NCBI GenBank assembly: GCA_026126105.1
Contig: JAHCJV010000008.1
Span: 37,925-101,924, forward strand
Reading direction: 5' to 3'
DNA from: Enhydrobacter sp.
Lineage (GTDB): Bacteria; Pseudomonadota; Alphaproteobacteria; Reyranellales; Reyranellaceae
DNA: 64,000 nucleotides
How positions within the stretch are numbered: position 1 is the first letter of the stretch; each line of letters begins with the position of its first letter. The translations under genes were made by a program, and so were the position numbers. This document shows positions 16,925 through 25,475 of the stretch, piece after piece. Under the pieces are notes generated by a model. The model had not been told where the DNA came from, searched no databases, and saw only the letters and a list, made by a program, of their open reading frames with translations.

Positions 16925-18183
16925 GCCGTCACCAGATCCTGCCAACGCACATTTCCCGGCACCGTCGCATCGATCGCCCGAATGGTCGAGACATCGACCT
17001 CGACCCCGATCGGGTCGCCACCGTCGGCCACGCGCCTTGCCGATTCGAGGAGCTGCCGCCGGCACCGCACCACCGCCTGGTCGGCCGGCACCAGATGCTC
17101 CTTGCTGCGGTCGGCGATGGCGCCTTGCGACATCGCCATCGCCATGTCTTCCATGACCACGCCCTTGATGCCGCTCCAATCCTCGCTCATCCGCGCGCGG
17201 TCCTGCCCGAAGCGATTTTCCCAGGTGCCGATGTACCGGTGCGTTTTCTCGTCGAACAGCTGCGGATTGTGCCGGCCGCTCATCTCGTTCAGCTTCCACT
17301 GGTCCACCGGCGCGCCGTCGAGCCGGTAGCTCGCCGCGAAGGTCGCGGTGCGCGTGTCGTTCATCGGCACTTCGAAGATGATGAACTGCACTGCGGGCGA
17401 TGGAATGATGCGCGTCGACGGCATGATGATGGGCACGACCCGGACGTTGCGCTTGCCGTCGGCTTCGTTGCCGTCGACCTGCCGGATCGCCGCGTAGTGG
17501 AAGCCGAACGGTGTGTCCTCGACCGCAAGCGTCGGCGCGAGATCGCCGGTCGCCAGCGCCGCCGGATTGTCCTGGTCGGTATTGGCGTTGAAGGCACCCG
17601 TCATCCAGCCCGGCCGTGCGAAGTTCGAGTGCAGGATGCCGACATGCGAGGTGTCCGCCCCGCCTTCGAGCTGCTGCATGTAATTGACGTCGGCGTCGAT
17701 GCGGTTCACGCGCATGTGCTCGACCGGGATGTCGAGGAAGCGCCATGTCGGGAACGCCGGCATCTTCCCGGACGGGCCGAGATAGGCCCAAAGGAAGCCG
17801 CCTGCCTCGCGGATCGGATAGGTCTTCGCCTTGACGTTCCGCGCCAGCCGCAGGTCCGGGCAGTTCGGCATGTCGAGGATCGTGCCGTCCACGGCAAACT
17901 TCCAGCCGTGATAGAGACAGCGCAGCCCCGCGTCCTCGTTGCGACCGAGCGCGAGCGACACGCCGCGATGAGGGCAGCCCTCCTCCAGCAGACCGAGCTT
18001 GCCGCTCGTGTCACGAAACGCGACCAGCCGCTCGCCGAGAATCTCGACCCGGACGGGATCGCCATCAGGCTTCGCGACCTGCTCGGAAAGGCACACAGGA
18101 TGCCAGAAGCGGCGGAACACGGCGCCCATCGGTGTTCCGGGTCCGACCCGGCAGAGCGTTTCGTTGTCGGCTTTCGAGAGCAC
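16921..18183 (-). CDS. Rieske non-haem iron oxygenase, alpha subunit (phthalate-dioxygenase-like)
   Basis: This 420-residue protein has a Rieske [2Fe-2S] site with Cys 70/His 72 (GCPHRG) and Cys 89/His 92 (CLYHGWKF). The catalytic-iron segment NYMQQLEGGADTSHVG supplies the Asp and His ligands. This is the layout of homo-oligomeric phthalate/vanillate-type oxygenases, which hydroxylate or demethylate aromatic substrates using electrons from a separate reductase; no reductase gene is nearby. The start was set at the GTG at 18183 because AGGGAGG lies about 5 bases upstream; an ATG at 18204 would put that ribosome site inside the gene. It overlaps the following Bug-protein gene by ATGA. Confidence 0.87.
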   Translation of the reverse strand: MLSKADNETLCRVGPGTPMGAVFRRFWHPVCLSEQVAKPDGDPVRVEILGERLVAFRDTSGKLGLLEEGCPHRGVSLALGRNEDAGLRCLYHGWKFAVDGTILDMPNCPDLRLARNVKAKTYPIREAGGFLWAYLGPSGKMPAFPTWRFLDIPVEHMRVNRIDADVNYMQQLEGGADTSHVGILHSNFARPGWMTGAFNANTDQDNPAALATGDLAPTLAVEDTPFGFHYAAIRQVDGNEADGKRNVRVVPIIMPSTRIIPSPAVQFIIFEVPMNDTRTATFAASYRLDGAPVDQWKLNEMSGRHNPQLFDEKTHRYIGTWENRFGQDRARMSEDWSGIKGVVMEDMAMAMSQGAIADRSKEHLVPADQAVVRCRRQLLESARRVADGGDPIGVEVDVSTIRAIDATVPGNVRWQDLVTA

Positions 18184-18283
18184 CCATTCCTCCCTGCAAG
18201 GCATGCATCTTGCACATGAACGACGCATTTGGGACCATCGCCCGATCAAGCTTGGCCGCCAGTCGAAAGTGAAAGAGGGACTA

Positions 18284-19510
18284 ATGAAGCGTCGCGACGT
18301 TTTGTCTGCAGGACTGGGAGCCATTGCCCTCTCCGCTCCGGCCATCCGTTCGGTCCACGCACAGACCAAGACGCTGACGATCGGCGGCTCGGTGCCGCTG
18401 ACCGGAGCGGCAGCCGAGACCGGCCTCAACGTCAACAACGGCTACATTACCGCCGCGACCTACATGAACGACGTGCTCGGCGGCGTGGAGATCGCCGGCG
18501 AGAAGTACAAGATCGAGCTCAAGCTGTTCGACGACGCGAGCGATCCGGCGCGCGCCACGACGCTGATCCAGCGCCAGATCGACGAGGGCACGGATTTCTT
18601 CCTGGGCTCGTTCGGCTCGAACATCGTGCTCCCCACCGCGGCCATCACGGAACGCGCCAAGAAGCCCATGGTGCAGACCGGCGGCGGTTCCGACGCCATC
18701 TTCACCCGCGGCTACAAGTACGTGTTCGGCATGTTTCCGCGCGCCACTCGCCAGTTCGCGGCCGCATCGGCACTATTCAAGACGCTGCAGCCGACGCCCG
18801 CGACCTACTCGGTGATCTACAACAACGACGCCTTCTCGAAGACCGCCGCCGAAGGCGTGAAGCTTTCGTGCAACGCGGCGGGCTTCAAGCTGCTGGACAC
18901 TTTCGAGCTGCCGGCGAAGGTGACCGACGTCTCGAGCGTGCTTGCCTCGGTGCGCGCCAACACGCCGGACATGCTGCTCTGCGTCGTGCACGACCAGAAC
19001 TCGCTGCTGATCGCGCGCCAGATGGTGGCGACCAATACCAACGTGAAGCTGCTGTTCCAGGGGCTCGGCCCGCAGCTCGCGTCCTATCGCGAGGCGCTCG
19101 GCAAGTACTCCGAGTCGATCCTGTGCTCGACCTACTGGGACGAGACCGTGCCGTACAAGGACAAGTTCTTCGGCGATGCGAAGAAGTTCGCGGAGTATTA
19201 TCGCAGCAAGTTCACCCGCCCGATTGCGTATCACGTCGCCGGTGCCGCTGCCTGCATCGAGACCTATGTGATGGCGATGCAGGCCGCCAAGAGCCTCAAG
19301 CCCGACGCGGTGCGCGACGCGCTCGCCGCGGCCGACTTCGAGACCTTCTATGCCCGCATCAAGTTCACGCCCGATGGCGACGGCGATCCGCTGACCCTGG
19401 GCGGGATGATCGGCCAGGTCCAGAAGGGCAAGCTCGAGACGGTGTTCCCCGAAGCGGCAAAGTCCGCTTCGGCCATCTATCCGGCACAGACCTGGGACAA
19501 GAAGGCTTGA
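18284..19510 (+). CDS. ABC-transporter substrate-binding protein, LivK/amide type
   Basis: This 408-residue periplasmic protein starts MKRRDVLSAGLGAIALSAP (signal, cleavage near VHAQ) and continues LTIGGSVPLTGAAAETG, the usual opening of type I binding proteins of the branched-chain amino acid / amide / urea group. Both lobes are present at normal length. It should bind an amino acid or related small molecule and pass it to the LivHM-type permeases encoded just downstream. A purine-rich GAAAGAGGGA precedes the ATG. The 106 bases to the permease gene contain a strong inverted repeat, which may raise the level of this protein relative to the permeases. Confidence 0.88.
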   Translation: MKRRDVLSAGLGAIALSAPAIRSVHAQTKTLTIGGSVPLTGAAAETGLNVNNGYITAATYMNDVLGGVEIAGEKYKIELKLFDDASDPARATTLIQRQIDEGTDFFLGSFGSNIVLPTAAITERAKKPMVQTGGGSDAIFTRGYKYVFGMFPRATRQFAAASALFKTLQPTPATYSVIYNNDAFSKTAAEGVKLSCNAAGFKLLDTFELPAKVTDVSSVLASVRANTPDMLLCVVHDQNSLLIARQMVATNTNVKLLFQGLGPQLASYREALGKYSESILCSTYWDETVPYKDKFFGDAKKFAEYYRSKFTRPIAYHVAGAAACIETYVMAMQAAKSLKPDAVRDALAAADFETFYARIKFTPDGDGDPLTLGGMIGQVQKGKLETVFPEAAKSASAIYPAQTWDKKA

Positions 19511-19524
19511 TCGGTTTGCCGGGA

Positions 19525-19591
19525 GCGCGGCTCTCCAGAGCCGCTCAAGGAATGAGGCAAATAGAGGAAGAGCGTCTCTGGAGAGCCGCGC
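19525..19591 (+). repeat. long perfect inverted repeat between binding-protein and permease genes
   Basis: GCGCGGCTCTCCAGAG at 19525-19540 is the exact complement of the 16 bases at 19576-19591, with a 35-base loop. The left arm can instead fold locally: GCGGCTC at 19527-19533 pairs with GAGCCGC at 19538-19544 around TCCA. There is no T-run, so this is not a standard terminator. The position matches stem-loops that protect or limit transcripts between binding-protein and permease genes in other ABC operons. Confidence 0.7.
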
Positions 19592-19616
19592 ACCCAGCCA
19601 AGACAATCGACTTGCC

Positions 19617-20492
19617 ATGAACCTCATCGCGCAAACCCTCGCCGACGGCCTGGTGCTGGGCGGCATCTACGCGCTCGCCGCCGTCGGCTTCTCGCTGATC
19701 TTCGGCGTGCTGCATGTCATCAACCTCAGCCACGGCATCCTGGTGCTGATGGGCGCGTATCTCGCACTGATCTTCTCCGAGGCGCTGCACATCGATCCGC
19801 TGCTCTGCATTCCGCCGGTGATGGCGGTTCTGTTCTGTGTCGGCTACGCCTACCAGCGCTTCCTGATCCAGCGCGCCGTCGATCGCGCCTCCGTCAACTC
19901 GATGCTGCTGACCTTCGGCGTTGCGCTGATGCTGCAGAACGCCATGATCTGGGTCTTCTCGCCCGACATGAAGAGCATCACGCCGAGCTATGCTTTCACC
20001 TCCCTGAAACTCGGGCCCGTGAACCTCGATGCGGTGCGGCTGAGTGCTCTGGCCGCGAGCCTGATCCTGCTGTCCTGCCTCGCCGCCCTCTTGCGCTTCT
20101 CGCCGCTCGGCCGCGTCATCCGGGCGACCGCGCAGCAGACCATGGCGGCCCGGCTGTGCGGCGTGAACGTGCGGCATGTCTATGCGCTGACCTTTGCGGT
20201 GTCGGCGGCGTTCGCCGGCGCGGCCGGGATCGTGATCGGCATCATCCTGCCCTTCTCGCCGATGGACGAAGGCGCGTGGACTCTCAACGCCTTCGTCGTC
20301 GTCGTGCTGGGCGGCGTCGGCAGCCCCGCCGGCGCGCTGATCGGCGGTCTCCTGCTCGGCCTGGTGAGCACCCTGACGGCACAATATATCGGCCCCGCTT
20401 TTCCGAACGTGACGATGTTCCTGCTGCTCGTGCTCCTGCTGCTGGTCCGGCCGAACGGGCTGCTCGGCAACGCCTTCGCGCCGTCCCGATGA
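19617..20492 (+). CDS. branched-chain-amino-acid-type ABC permease, LivH family
   Basis: This 291-residue integral-membrane protein starts MNLIAQTLADGLVLGGIYAL, and has the conserved INLSHGILVLMGAYLA region and about eight hydrophobic segments. The coupling motif LSPLGRVIRATAQ region is represented by FSPLGRVIRATAQQ, which contacts the ATPase. It should form the membrane channel with the LivM homologue. Its stop overlaps the livM start (ATGA). The substrate is set by the binding protein and cannot be read from this gene. Confidence 0.9.
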   Translation: MNLIAQTLADGLVLGGIYALAAVGFSLIFGVLHVINLSHGILVLMGAYLALIFSEALHIDPLLCIPPVMAVLFCVGYAYQRFLIQRAVDRASVNSMLLTFGVALMLQNAMIWVFSPDMKSITPSYAFTSLKLGPVNLDAVRLSALAASLILLSCLAALLRFSPLGRVIRATAQQTMAARLCGVNVRHVYALTFAVSAAFAGAAGIVIGIILPFSPMDEGAWTLNAFVVVVLGGVGSPAGALIGGLLLGLVSTLTAQYIGPAFPNVTMFLLLVLLLLVRPNGLLGNAFAPSR

Positions 20493-21439
20493 CACGCAAT
20501 CCAACGCTGATCTTCGTGCTGGTCGCCGCGGCCGTCGTGGTGCTGGCGGCCGGTCCGCTCTTTTTGCCACCGTTCTACGTGCGCGTCGGCCAGCTGATGC
20601 TCTATTCCGCGGGCCTGGGTCTCGCCTGGGCGATCCTGGGCGGCCTCGCGGGCTATGTGAGCTTCGGACATGCGGCTTTCATTGGCGTCGGCGCCTTCAC
20701 CGCCGGGCTGGTCGAAGGCCAGCTCACCGGCCTTCCCCCTCTCCTGCTGCTGCCGGTCGGGCTGCTCGCCGGCGCCGGCTGCTGCGGCATCCTGGCCGCT
20801 CTGATCGCCTATCCCATCCTGCGGCTGCGCGGCACCTTCTTCGCGATCGCCATGCTGGGCGTCAGCCACGTCTGCGCCGAGCTCACCAACAACATCGACT
20901 TCTTCCAGGGCTCGATGGGGCTGAATTTCCCGCCGATCGCGCCATCCGGCATGGATCCGGCCAACTTCTTCTACGAGCTCTATCTCGCGGCCGCGCTGTT
21001 CATCCTGCTGATCTCCTGGCTGGTCCGCCGCAGCCGCTTCGGCGCCGGCCTGCTCAGCATCCGCGAGGACGAGGATACGGCACGCATGCTGGGCGTGCCG
21101 ACGGAGCGTTACAAGCGGCTGGCGTTCGTGCTGAGCGCGGTGCTGACCGGTGTGATGGGCGTGATCTATGCCCATTCGCTGGGCTACATCACCACCGATT
21201 CGGTCTACCGTGACGACACCAATCTCAGCCTGATCGTCTATTCGCTGCTCGGTGGCATGGGCACGCTGTTCGGACCGGTGATCGGCGCTTTCCTGCTGGT
21301 CTTCGTCACGCAGGTGATCCTCGGGCGCCTGCTCGACTTCCACCTCTTCGCGACCGGGCTGGTGCTCGTGGTGCTGGTGCTCGCGGCGCCGGGCGGCGTT
21401 GCGGGCCTGCTGAAGAAGCGCAAGGGGACCGCCGCATGA
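20489..21439 (+). CDS. branched-chain-amino-acid-type ABC permease, LivM family
   Basis: This 316-residue integral-membrane protein has the LivM core GGLAGYVSFGHAAFIGVGAF, the LRLRGTFFAIAMLG segment and the cytoplasmic coupling loop SIREDEDTARMLGV. It overlaps the preceding gene (ATGA at 20489-20492) and the following ATPase gene (ATGA at 21436-21439), so the three are made in step. The first 20 or so residues are a membrane segment. It pairs with the LivH homologue in the inner membrane. Confidence 0.9.
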   Translation: MTRNPTLIFVLVAAAVVVLAAGPLFLPPFYVRVGQLMLYSAGLGLAWAILGGLAGYVSFGHAAFIGVGAFTAGLVEGQLTGLPPLLLLPVGLLAGAGCCGILAALIAYPILRLRGTFFAIAMLGVSHVCAELTNNIDFFQGSMGLNFPPIAPSGMDPANFFYELYLAAALFILLISWLVRRSRFGAGLLSIREDEDTARMLGVPTERYKRLAFVLSAVLTGVMGVIYAHSLGYITTDSVYRDDTNLSLIVYSLLGGMGTLFGPVIGAFLLVFVTQVILGRLLDFHLFATGLVLVVLVLAAPGGVAGLLKKRKGTAA

Positions 21440-22158
21440 GCCTGCTCACGGTCGAGCGGCTGTCGAAGAACTTCCGCGGGCTGGCGGCGATCAGCGACGT
21501 CTCGTTCGCGATCGAGGACGGCTCGATCACCAGCATCATCGGCCCAAACGGTGCCGGCAAGTCGACGATGTTCAACCTGATCACCGGCTACCTGCCGCTG
21601 ACAGCCGGCGAGATACGGTTCAAGGACAGGCGCATCACCGGCATGGCGACCAATCGCATCGCGGAGCTCGGCATCGCACGCGCCTTCCAGATCGCCCGCC
21701 CCTTCCGCGACCTGAGCGTCTTCGAGAACGTCCGCATCGGCGCTCTGTTCGGCAAGGCCGGCCCGCGCGACGTCGCCGCCACGACGCACCTTGCCATGGA
21801 ACTGGCGTCGATCGCTTCACTCGCCGAGCAGCCCGCGAGCAGCCTGACCGTCGGTCAGCTCCGCCATCTCGAGGTCGCCCGTGCCATCGCCACACGGGCC
21901 GACCTGCTGCTCGCGGACGAGCCCTGCGCGGGCCTCAACCCGACCGAGACCGCGGCGATGATCGACGTGCTGCGCCAGGTCCGCAGCAACGGCGTCACGG
22001 TGGTCCTGGTCGAGCACGACATGCCGTCCGTCATGGAAGTCTCGGACCGCGTGCTGGTGCTCGACGCCGGCCGCCTGATCGCCGACGGCTCGCCGAAACA
22101 GGTCGCCAACGATCCAAAGGTGATCGCTGCCTACCTGGGCACCCCTGACGCTTCCTAG
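21436..22158 (+). CDS. ABC-transporter ATPase, LivG family
   Basis: This 240-residue nucleotide-binding subunit has Walker A GPNGAGKST, Walker B with LLLADEPCAGLNPTE and the H-loop His in VLVEHDM. The ABC signature is LTVGQLRHLEVAR, slightly unusual because the family normally reads LSYGQ. It should act with LivF as a heterodimer to power the transporter. It is the last gene of the + strand livK-livH-livM-livG run: its stop overlaps by 4 bases the stop of the convergent SGNH-like gene. The expected neighbour livF is displaced to 24768-25475 on the other strand. Confidence 0.9.
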   Translation: MSLLTVERLSKNFRGLAAISDVSFAIEDGSITSIIGPNGAGKSTMFNLITGYLPLTAGEIRFKDRRITGMATNRIAELGIARAFQIARPFRDLSVFENVRIGALFGKAGPRDVAATTHLAMELASIASLAEQPASSLTVGQLRHLEVARAIATRADLLLADEPCAGLNPTETAAMIDVLRQVRSNGVTVVLVEHDMPSVMEVSDRVLVLDAGRLIADGSPKQVANDPKVIAAYLGTPDAS

Positions 22159-23429
22159 TTCCCGGTCCCCCGCAATTTCAGAAGTTCCGCGGCCAGGCGC
22201 CTGGCGGCGATATCCGTGCCGTGCTCCGTCCAGTGCCCATCCGAGAGACGATAGGTGCCGCGCACGCCCTTGAGATCGTCCTCCAGATCGACCGTCGGCA
22301 CGCCCTTCGCTTCGAGCTCCTTTCGCAACGCCCGATGCGAGGCTTCGCGCAGCATGGGATAGCTGCGGTAGCGCGGCCAGGGGCTCCAGAACTCGGCATA
22401 GACCGGGTCGACGACAGGAACCGGCGCCAGCGCCACCAGGAACTTCACACCCCTTTCTCGCGCCAGGTCGCGTGCGGCGACCAGCCAGCTCGCGGTCGCC
22501 TCGATTTCCGCCTTCCGAACCGAACGGTCGATTTCCTCCGGGGTGAGCGGCGTGGGCCAGGTGCCGGTTTCCCAATCGACCATGCCGGCGATCCACCAGG
22601 CCTGAAGATACTCCTCGTCGCGTTCGCGGGGCTCGAAGACGTCCCAGAACCGATCGCCGCCGCGGGCCAGAATCTCGCGCATGACCCGCTCGTCCTTGTC
22701 GGGGTACCGCGAGGTCTTGAGGAACCTTGCCATGGCATCGAAGCGTTCCCCGCGCGGCAGCTTTATGATCTCCCGCACGGTGTCGGCCCCGCCGACGGTG
22801 CTGCGGCCGAACTCGGACAGGCCGAGCCGATTGACGGCAAGCCACGTCAGTCGCGGCGCCACGGCGCCCAGCCACGACGGCAACGGACGTTCCGTGATGG
22901 GCGGCGGCACGTTGGCCCAGGAAAAGCCATTCGACACGAAGTCGTTGCCCGAAAAGAAGACGACCACGATGGCATCGGGCTGCAGCGACAGGGCCACGTT
23001 GCGGATGCGGTAGTAATACTGCGGCGGCGCCGTCGCAGAGATGCCGAGGCTTACAACCTCCATGTCGCGATGGCCTTCGGCCTGCAATACCTGCTCGACC
23101 TGCGCGCCGACCGGACTGCTGACGTAGACCCCTTCGAGGAAGCTGTCGCCGATCATGACGGTGCGGAATGCGATTTCCGCGGGCTTCCGGACCGAGCGCT
23201 CTCGATCGTTGAGGCCCCAGCTGTTGTAGTGCGGCAGGGCCTGCGCGCCGGTGACGACCCCAAGAGACGCCAAATTCGTCGCCTCGACCGGGCGCAGCTC
23301 CCGCGCGGGCCAGGACGGCACGACCAACGACGAAAGCAGCTCGAGGCCGGCAATCGTGACCACGGCGAGAAGCACGACGAAGGCCGACCACAGCCAGAAG
23401 ATCCGATACCTTCTCACGGAGAGGCGCAC
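22155..23429 (-). CDS. membrane-anchored SGNH/GDSL-like hydrolase
   Basis: This 424-residue protein has one N-terminal membrane segment (roughly residues 10-36). A SGNH-hydrolase-like domain follows, with the Ser motif VMIGDSFLEGV (Ser 96), an Asn block in FFSGND and the C-terminal Asp/His block in SDGHWTEHG (Asp 397, His 399). This pattern is shared by AlgX/DHHW-like O-acetyltransferases and by GDSL esterases, so the protein may acylate or de-acylate a cell-surface glycan. The GTG at 23429 is the first plausible start. It is divergent from the PhyH-like gene and converges with livG with a 4-base overlap, splitting the Liv transporter locus. Confidence 0.72.
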   Translation of the reverse strand: MRLSVRRYRIFWLWSAFVVLLAVVTIAGLELLSSLVVPSWPARELRPVEATNLASLGVVTGAQALPHYNSWGLNDRERSVRKPAEIAFRTVMIGDSFLEGVYVSSPVGAQVEQVLQAEGHRDMEVVSLGISATAPPQYYYRIRNVALSLQPDAIVVVFFSGNDFVSNGFSWANVPPPITERPLPSWLGAVAPRLTWLAVNRLGLSEFGRSTVGGADTVREIIKLPRGERFDAMARFLKTSRYPDKDERVMREILARGGDRFWDVFEPRERDEEYLQAWWIAGMVDWETGTWPTPLTPEEIDRSVRKAEIEATASWLVAARDLARERGVKFLVALAPVPVVDPVYAEFWSPWPRYRSYPMLREASHRALRKELEAKGVPTVDLEDDLKGVRGTYRLSDGHWTEHGTDIAARRLAAELLKLRGTGN

Positions 23430-23598
23430 CTGCGGGCGGCAGCCCGGACGATCGATTCCGATGGATTTCCCACGGACGCGGGCTTAGCACAGCCCAGCAC
23501 ACAGTGCCTCATTGTTTGGGTTGCCGAACGGCTTGCCTTTGTACATACCAGCCTTGGCAGTGCAGAGCAGATCTGGCCTGCACAAGGCGAGAAGCAAG

Positions 23599-24771
23599 AT
23601 GTTCATGTCGAAACTGATTGGCCGCGGCGGTCCCGACAGTCTCTCTCCAGCCCTACGGCTCGACCTGCAAAGGCTGCGAAAGGTCGTCTCCGGCCTCGGA
23701 GACAGGAAGCTGGCGCTACGGCTCTTCTGGCATCGGAACGACCCGGCCGAGCAGCTGCGCCTGATCAACCACTATCTCGGCGAGCGCCTGGCGGAGGCCT
23801 CGGCGCGCGAGCGCCGCGCGATCGCCAAGCTCTTTCCCGGTGGTGACGACATGCTGCCGGCCGAGATCCGGAGTGTTGCCGGCACGCCGCCCGAGGCGAA
23901 CCTGATGCTGGATGCCGGTTGCGCCGCGCTCGGCAAGACCATGCCCGACAACGATGTCGAGGCGATTATCGCCGACCTGCGCACGAAGCCCGTACTGCTC
24001 GGCCACGTACCCGACGCGGCGACAGGACAGGCCGAATCCATCCATCTCGTCGGGCCTGAAAGCAACTACGCCTGCTACGACTTCCTCGACCTCTGGTCGA
24101 GCCCGGGCCTCGTCCGGTTCGCGGCGCAGGACAGGTTCATCGATCTCGCACAGGCCTATCTCGGCTGCACGCCCACGCTGTATTCCATCAACGCCTTCTG
24201 GTCATTCCCCAAGCGCGCCCCGCACAAGGCTTCGCAGGTCTTTCATCGCGACTGGGAAGACTATCGCTCGCTGGCGCTATTCACCCAGCTCACGCCCGTC
24301 GATGTTCCGGAAGATGGCGCCCACTACTACGTGGAAACCTCAAACGACGTCGCGAGATTCGAGCGCACCCTGACCGGTCGCGGGATCGCCTCCAACGAGA
24401 TCGAGGCGCTTTCCATACGGGACGAGACGGTGATCGCTCCGCTGGCGATGAAGCTGTTTCGCGACAATGCGCACCGTTTCGACGGCCCGGCCGGTCAGTC
24501 CTTTTGTACGGACGGCTATGGCCTGCATCGCGCGGAGGTGCCACGCGACCGCCCGCGACTGCTGCTCTGGCTCCGCTTTGGAAGCTTCTTTAACGACACC
24601 CTGTACACCATGAAAATCGGCAAGTGGAACGCCGCAGCGGCGTCGCGGGTGCTTGCGAGCATTCCTGGCACACCGCGTCACCAGTATGTATTCCGCTACA
24701 TGATCCACGCGCTCACGGCTGGACTTCAACATCGCCCCGAAGTGAACTCGATGCGGTCGGTCGCCGGCTAG
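23599..24771 (+). CDS. PhyH-like Fe(II)/2-oxoglutarate-type dioxygenase
   Basis: This 390-residue protein has a C-terminal half with the signs of a phytanoyl-CoA-dioxygenase-like fold: iron ligands in FHRDWED (His 216, Asp 218), a second His in GYGLHRAE (His 310) and an Arg for 2-oxoglutarate in RDRPRLLL. The N-terminal 130 residues are alpha-helical and not recognised. The ATG at 23599 was chosen over an upstream TTG; GGCGAGAAG lies upstream. Members hydroxylate lipids or small molecules, and the real substrate is unknown. The gene is divergent from the SGNH-like gene, with 169 bases between, and its stop overlaps the convergent livF stop by 4 bases. Confidence 0.7.
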   Translation: MFMSKLIGRGGPDSLSPALRLDLQRLRKVVSGLGDRKLALRLFWHRNDPAEQLRLINHYLGERLAEASARERRAIAKLFPGGDDMLPAEIRSVAGTPPEANLMLDAGCAALGKTMPDNDVEAIIADLRTKPVLLGHVPDAATGQAESIHLVGPESNYACYDFLDLWSSPGLVRFAAQDRFIDLAQAYLGCTPTLYSINAFWSFPKRAPHKASQVFHRDWEDYRSLALFTQLTPVDVPEDGAHYYVETSNDVARFERTLTGRGIASNEIEALSIRDETVIAPLAMKLFRDNAHRFDGPAGQSFCTDGYGLHRAEVPRDRPRLLLWLRFGSFFNDTLYTMKIGKWNAAAASRVLASIPGTPRHQYVFRYMIHALTAGLQHRPEVNSMRSVAG

Positions 24772-25475
24772 TGCCCCAGGAAGGCTCGCCGCACGTAGTC
24801 GTTGGCGAGCAGCTCCTGCCCCGTCCCGGCGAGCACCACAGCGCCCTTCTCCAGCACGTAGCCGCGATGGGCGATGCGCAACGACTGGTGCAGGTTCTGC
24901 TCGACCAGCAGCACGCTGATGCCGCGCTTGTTGACCGCCTCGATCAGCTTGAACACTTCCTGGGTGACGATCGGCATCAGGCCGAGCGAGGGCTCGTCGA
25001 GGATGATCAGCCTGGGCTCGGCCATCAGGCCGCGGGCAATCGCCAGCATCTGCTGCTCGCCGCCGCTCATCGAGCCCGCAAGCTGGCTGCGCCGCTCGGC
25101 AAGACGCGGGAACAGGGCGAAGGCCTGCTCGACCAGCGCGGCGACCTCCTTGTGCTGCTTGATGTGTGCGCCAAGCTGCAGGTTCTCCATCACCGTCATC
25201 TGCGGAAAGACCAGCCGCCCCTCCGGCACGAGCGTGATGCCGCGGCGCACGACGTGATGGCTTGGCATCCCAGTCAGCACTTCGCCACCGAAGCGAATGG
25301 CGCCCTTCTGCGGGCCGAGCACGCCGGCGATCATGCGCACCGTGGTCGACTTCCCCGCGCCGTTCGCGCCCAGCAGCGCCACGATCTCGCCGGGCTGCAC
25401 GCTGATCGAGACATCGCGCACCGCCAGCGCACCGTCATAGGCAAAGGCCAGGCTCGTGACGTCGAGCGCGCTCAT
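24768..25475 (-). CDS. ABC-transporter ATPase, LivF family (displaced from its operon)
   Basis: This 235-residue nucleotide-binding subunit has Walker A GANGAGKST, the signature MSGGEQQMLAIARGL, Walker B LIILDEPSLGLMP and H-loop-like VEQN. The VPEGRLVFPQMTVMENL segment is diagnostic of LivF rather than LivG. It is the most likely partner of the LivG homologue at 21436-22158, since no other copy is seen, but it is encoded on the opposite strand behind a 2-oxoglutarate oxygenase gene (ATGA overlap) and two acyl-CoA dehydrogenase genes. Its expression would follow that operon rather than livKHMG. Confidence 0.88.
   Translation of the reverse strand: MSALDVTSLAFAYDGALAVRDVSISVQPGEIVALLGANGAGKSTTVRMIAGVLGPQKGAIRFGGEVLTGMPSHHVVRRGITLVPEGRLVFPQMTVMENLQLGAHIKQHKEVAALVEQAFALFPRLAERRSQLAGSMSGGEQQMLAIARGLMAEPRLIILDEPSLGLMPIVTQEVFKLIEAVNKRGISVLLVEQNLHQSLRIAHRGYVLEKGAVVLAGTGQELLANDYVRRAFLGH

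Noticed and set aside
16925..17791. Extension of the third Bug protein into a longer fused protein
   Set aside because: The upstream part is an out-of-frame shadow of the Rieske gene; the Bug protein starts with its own signal peptide at 16924.
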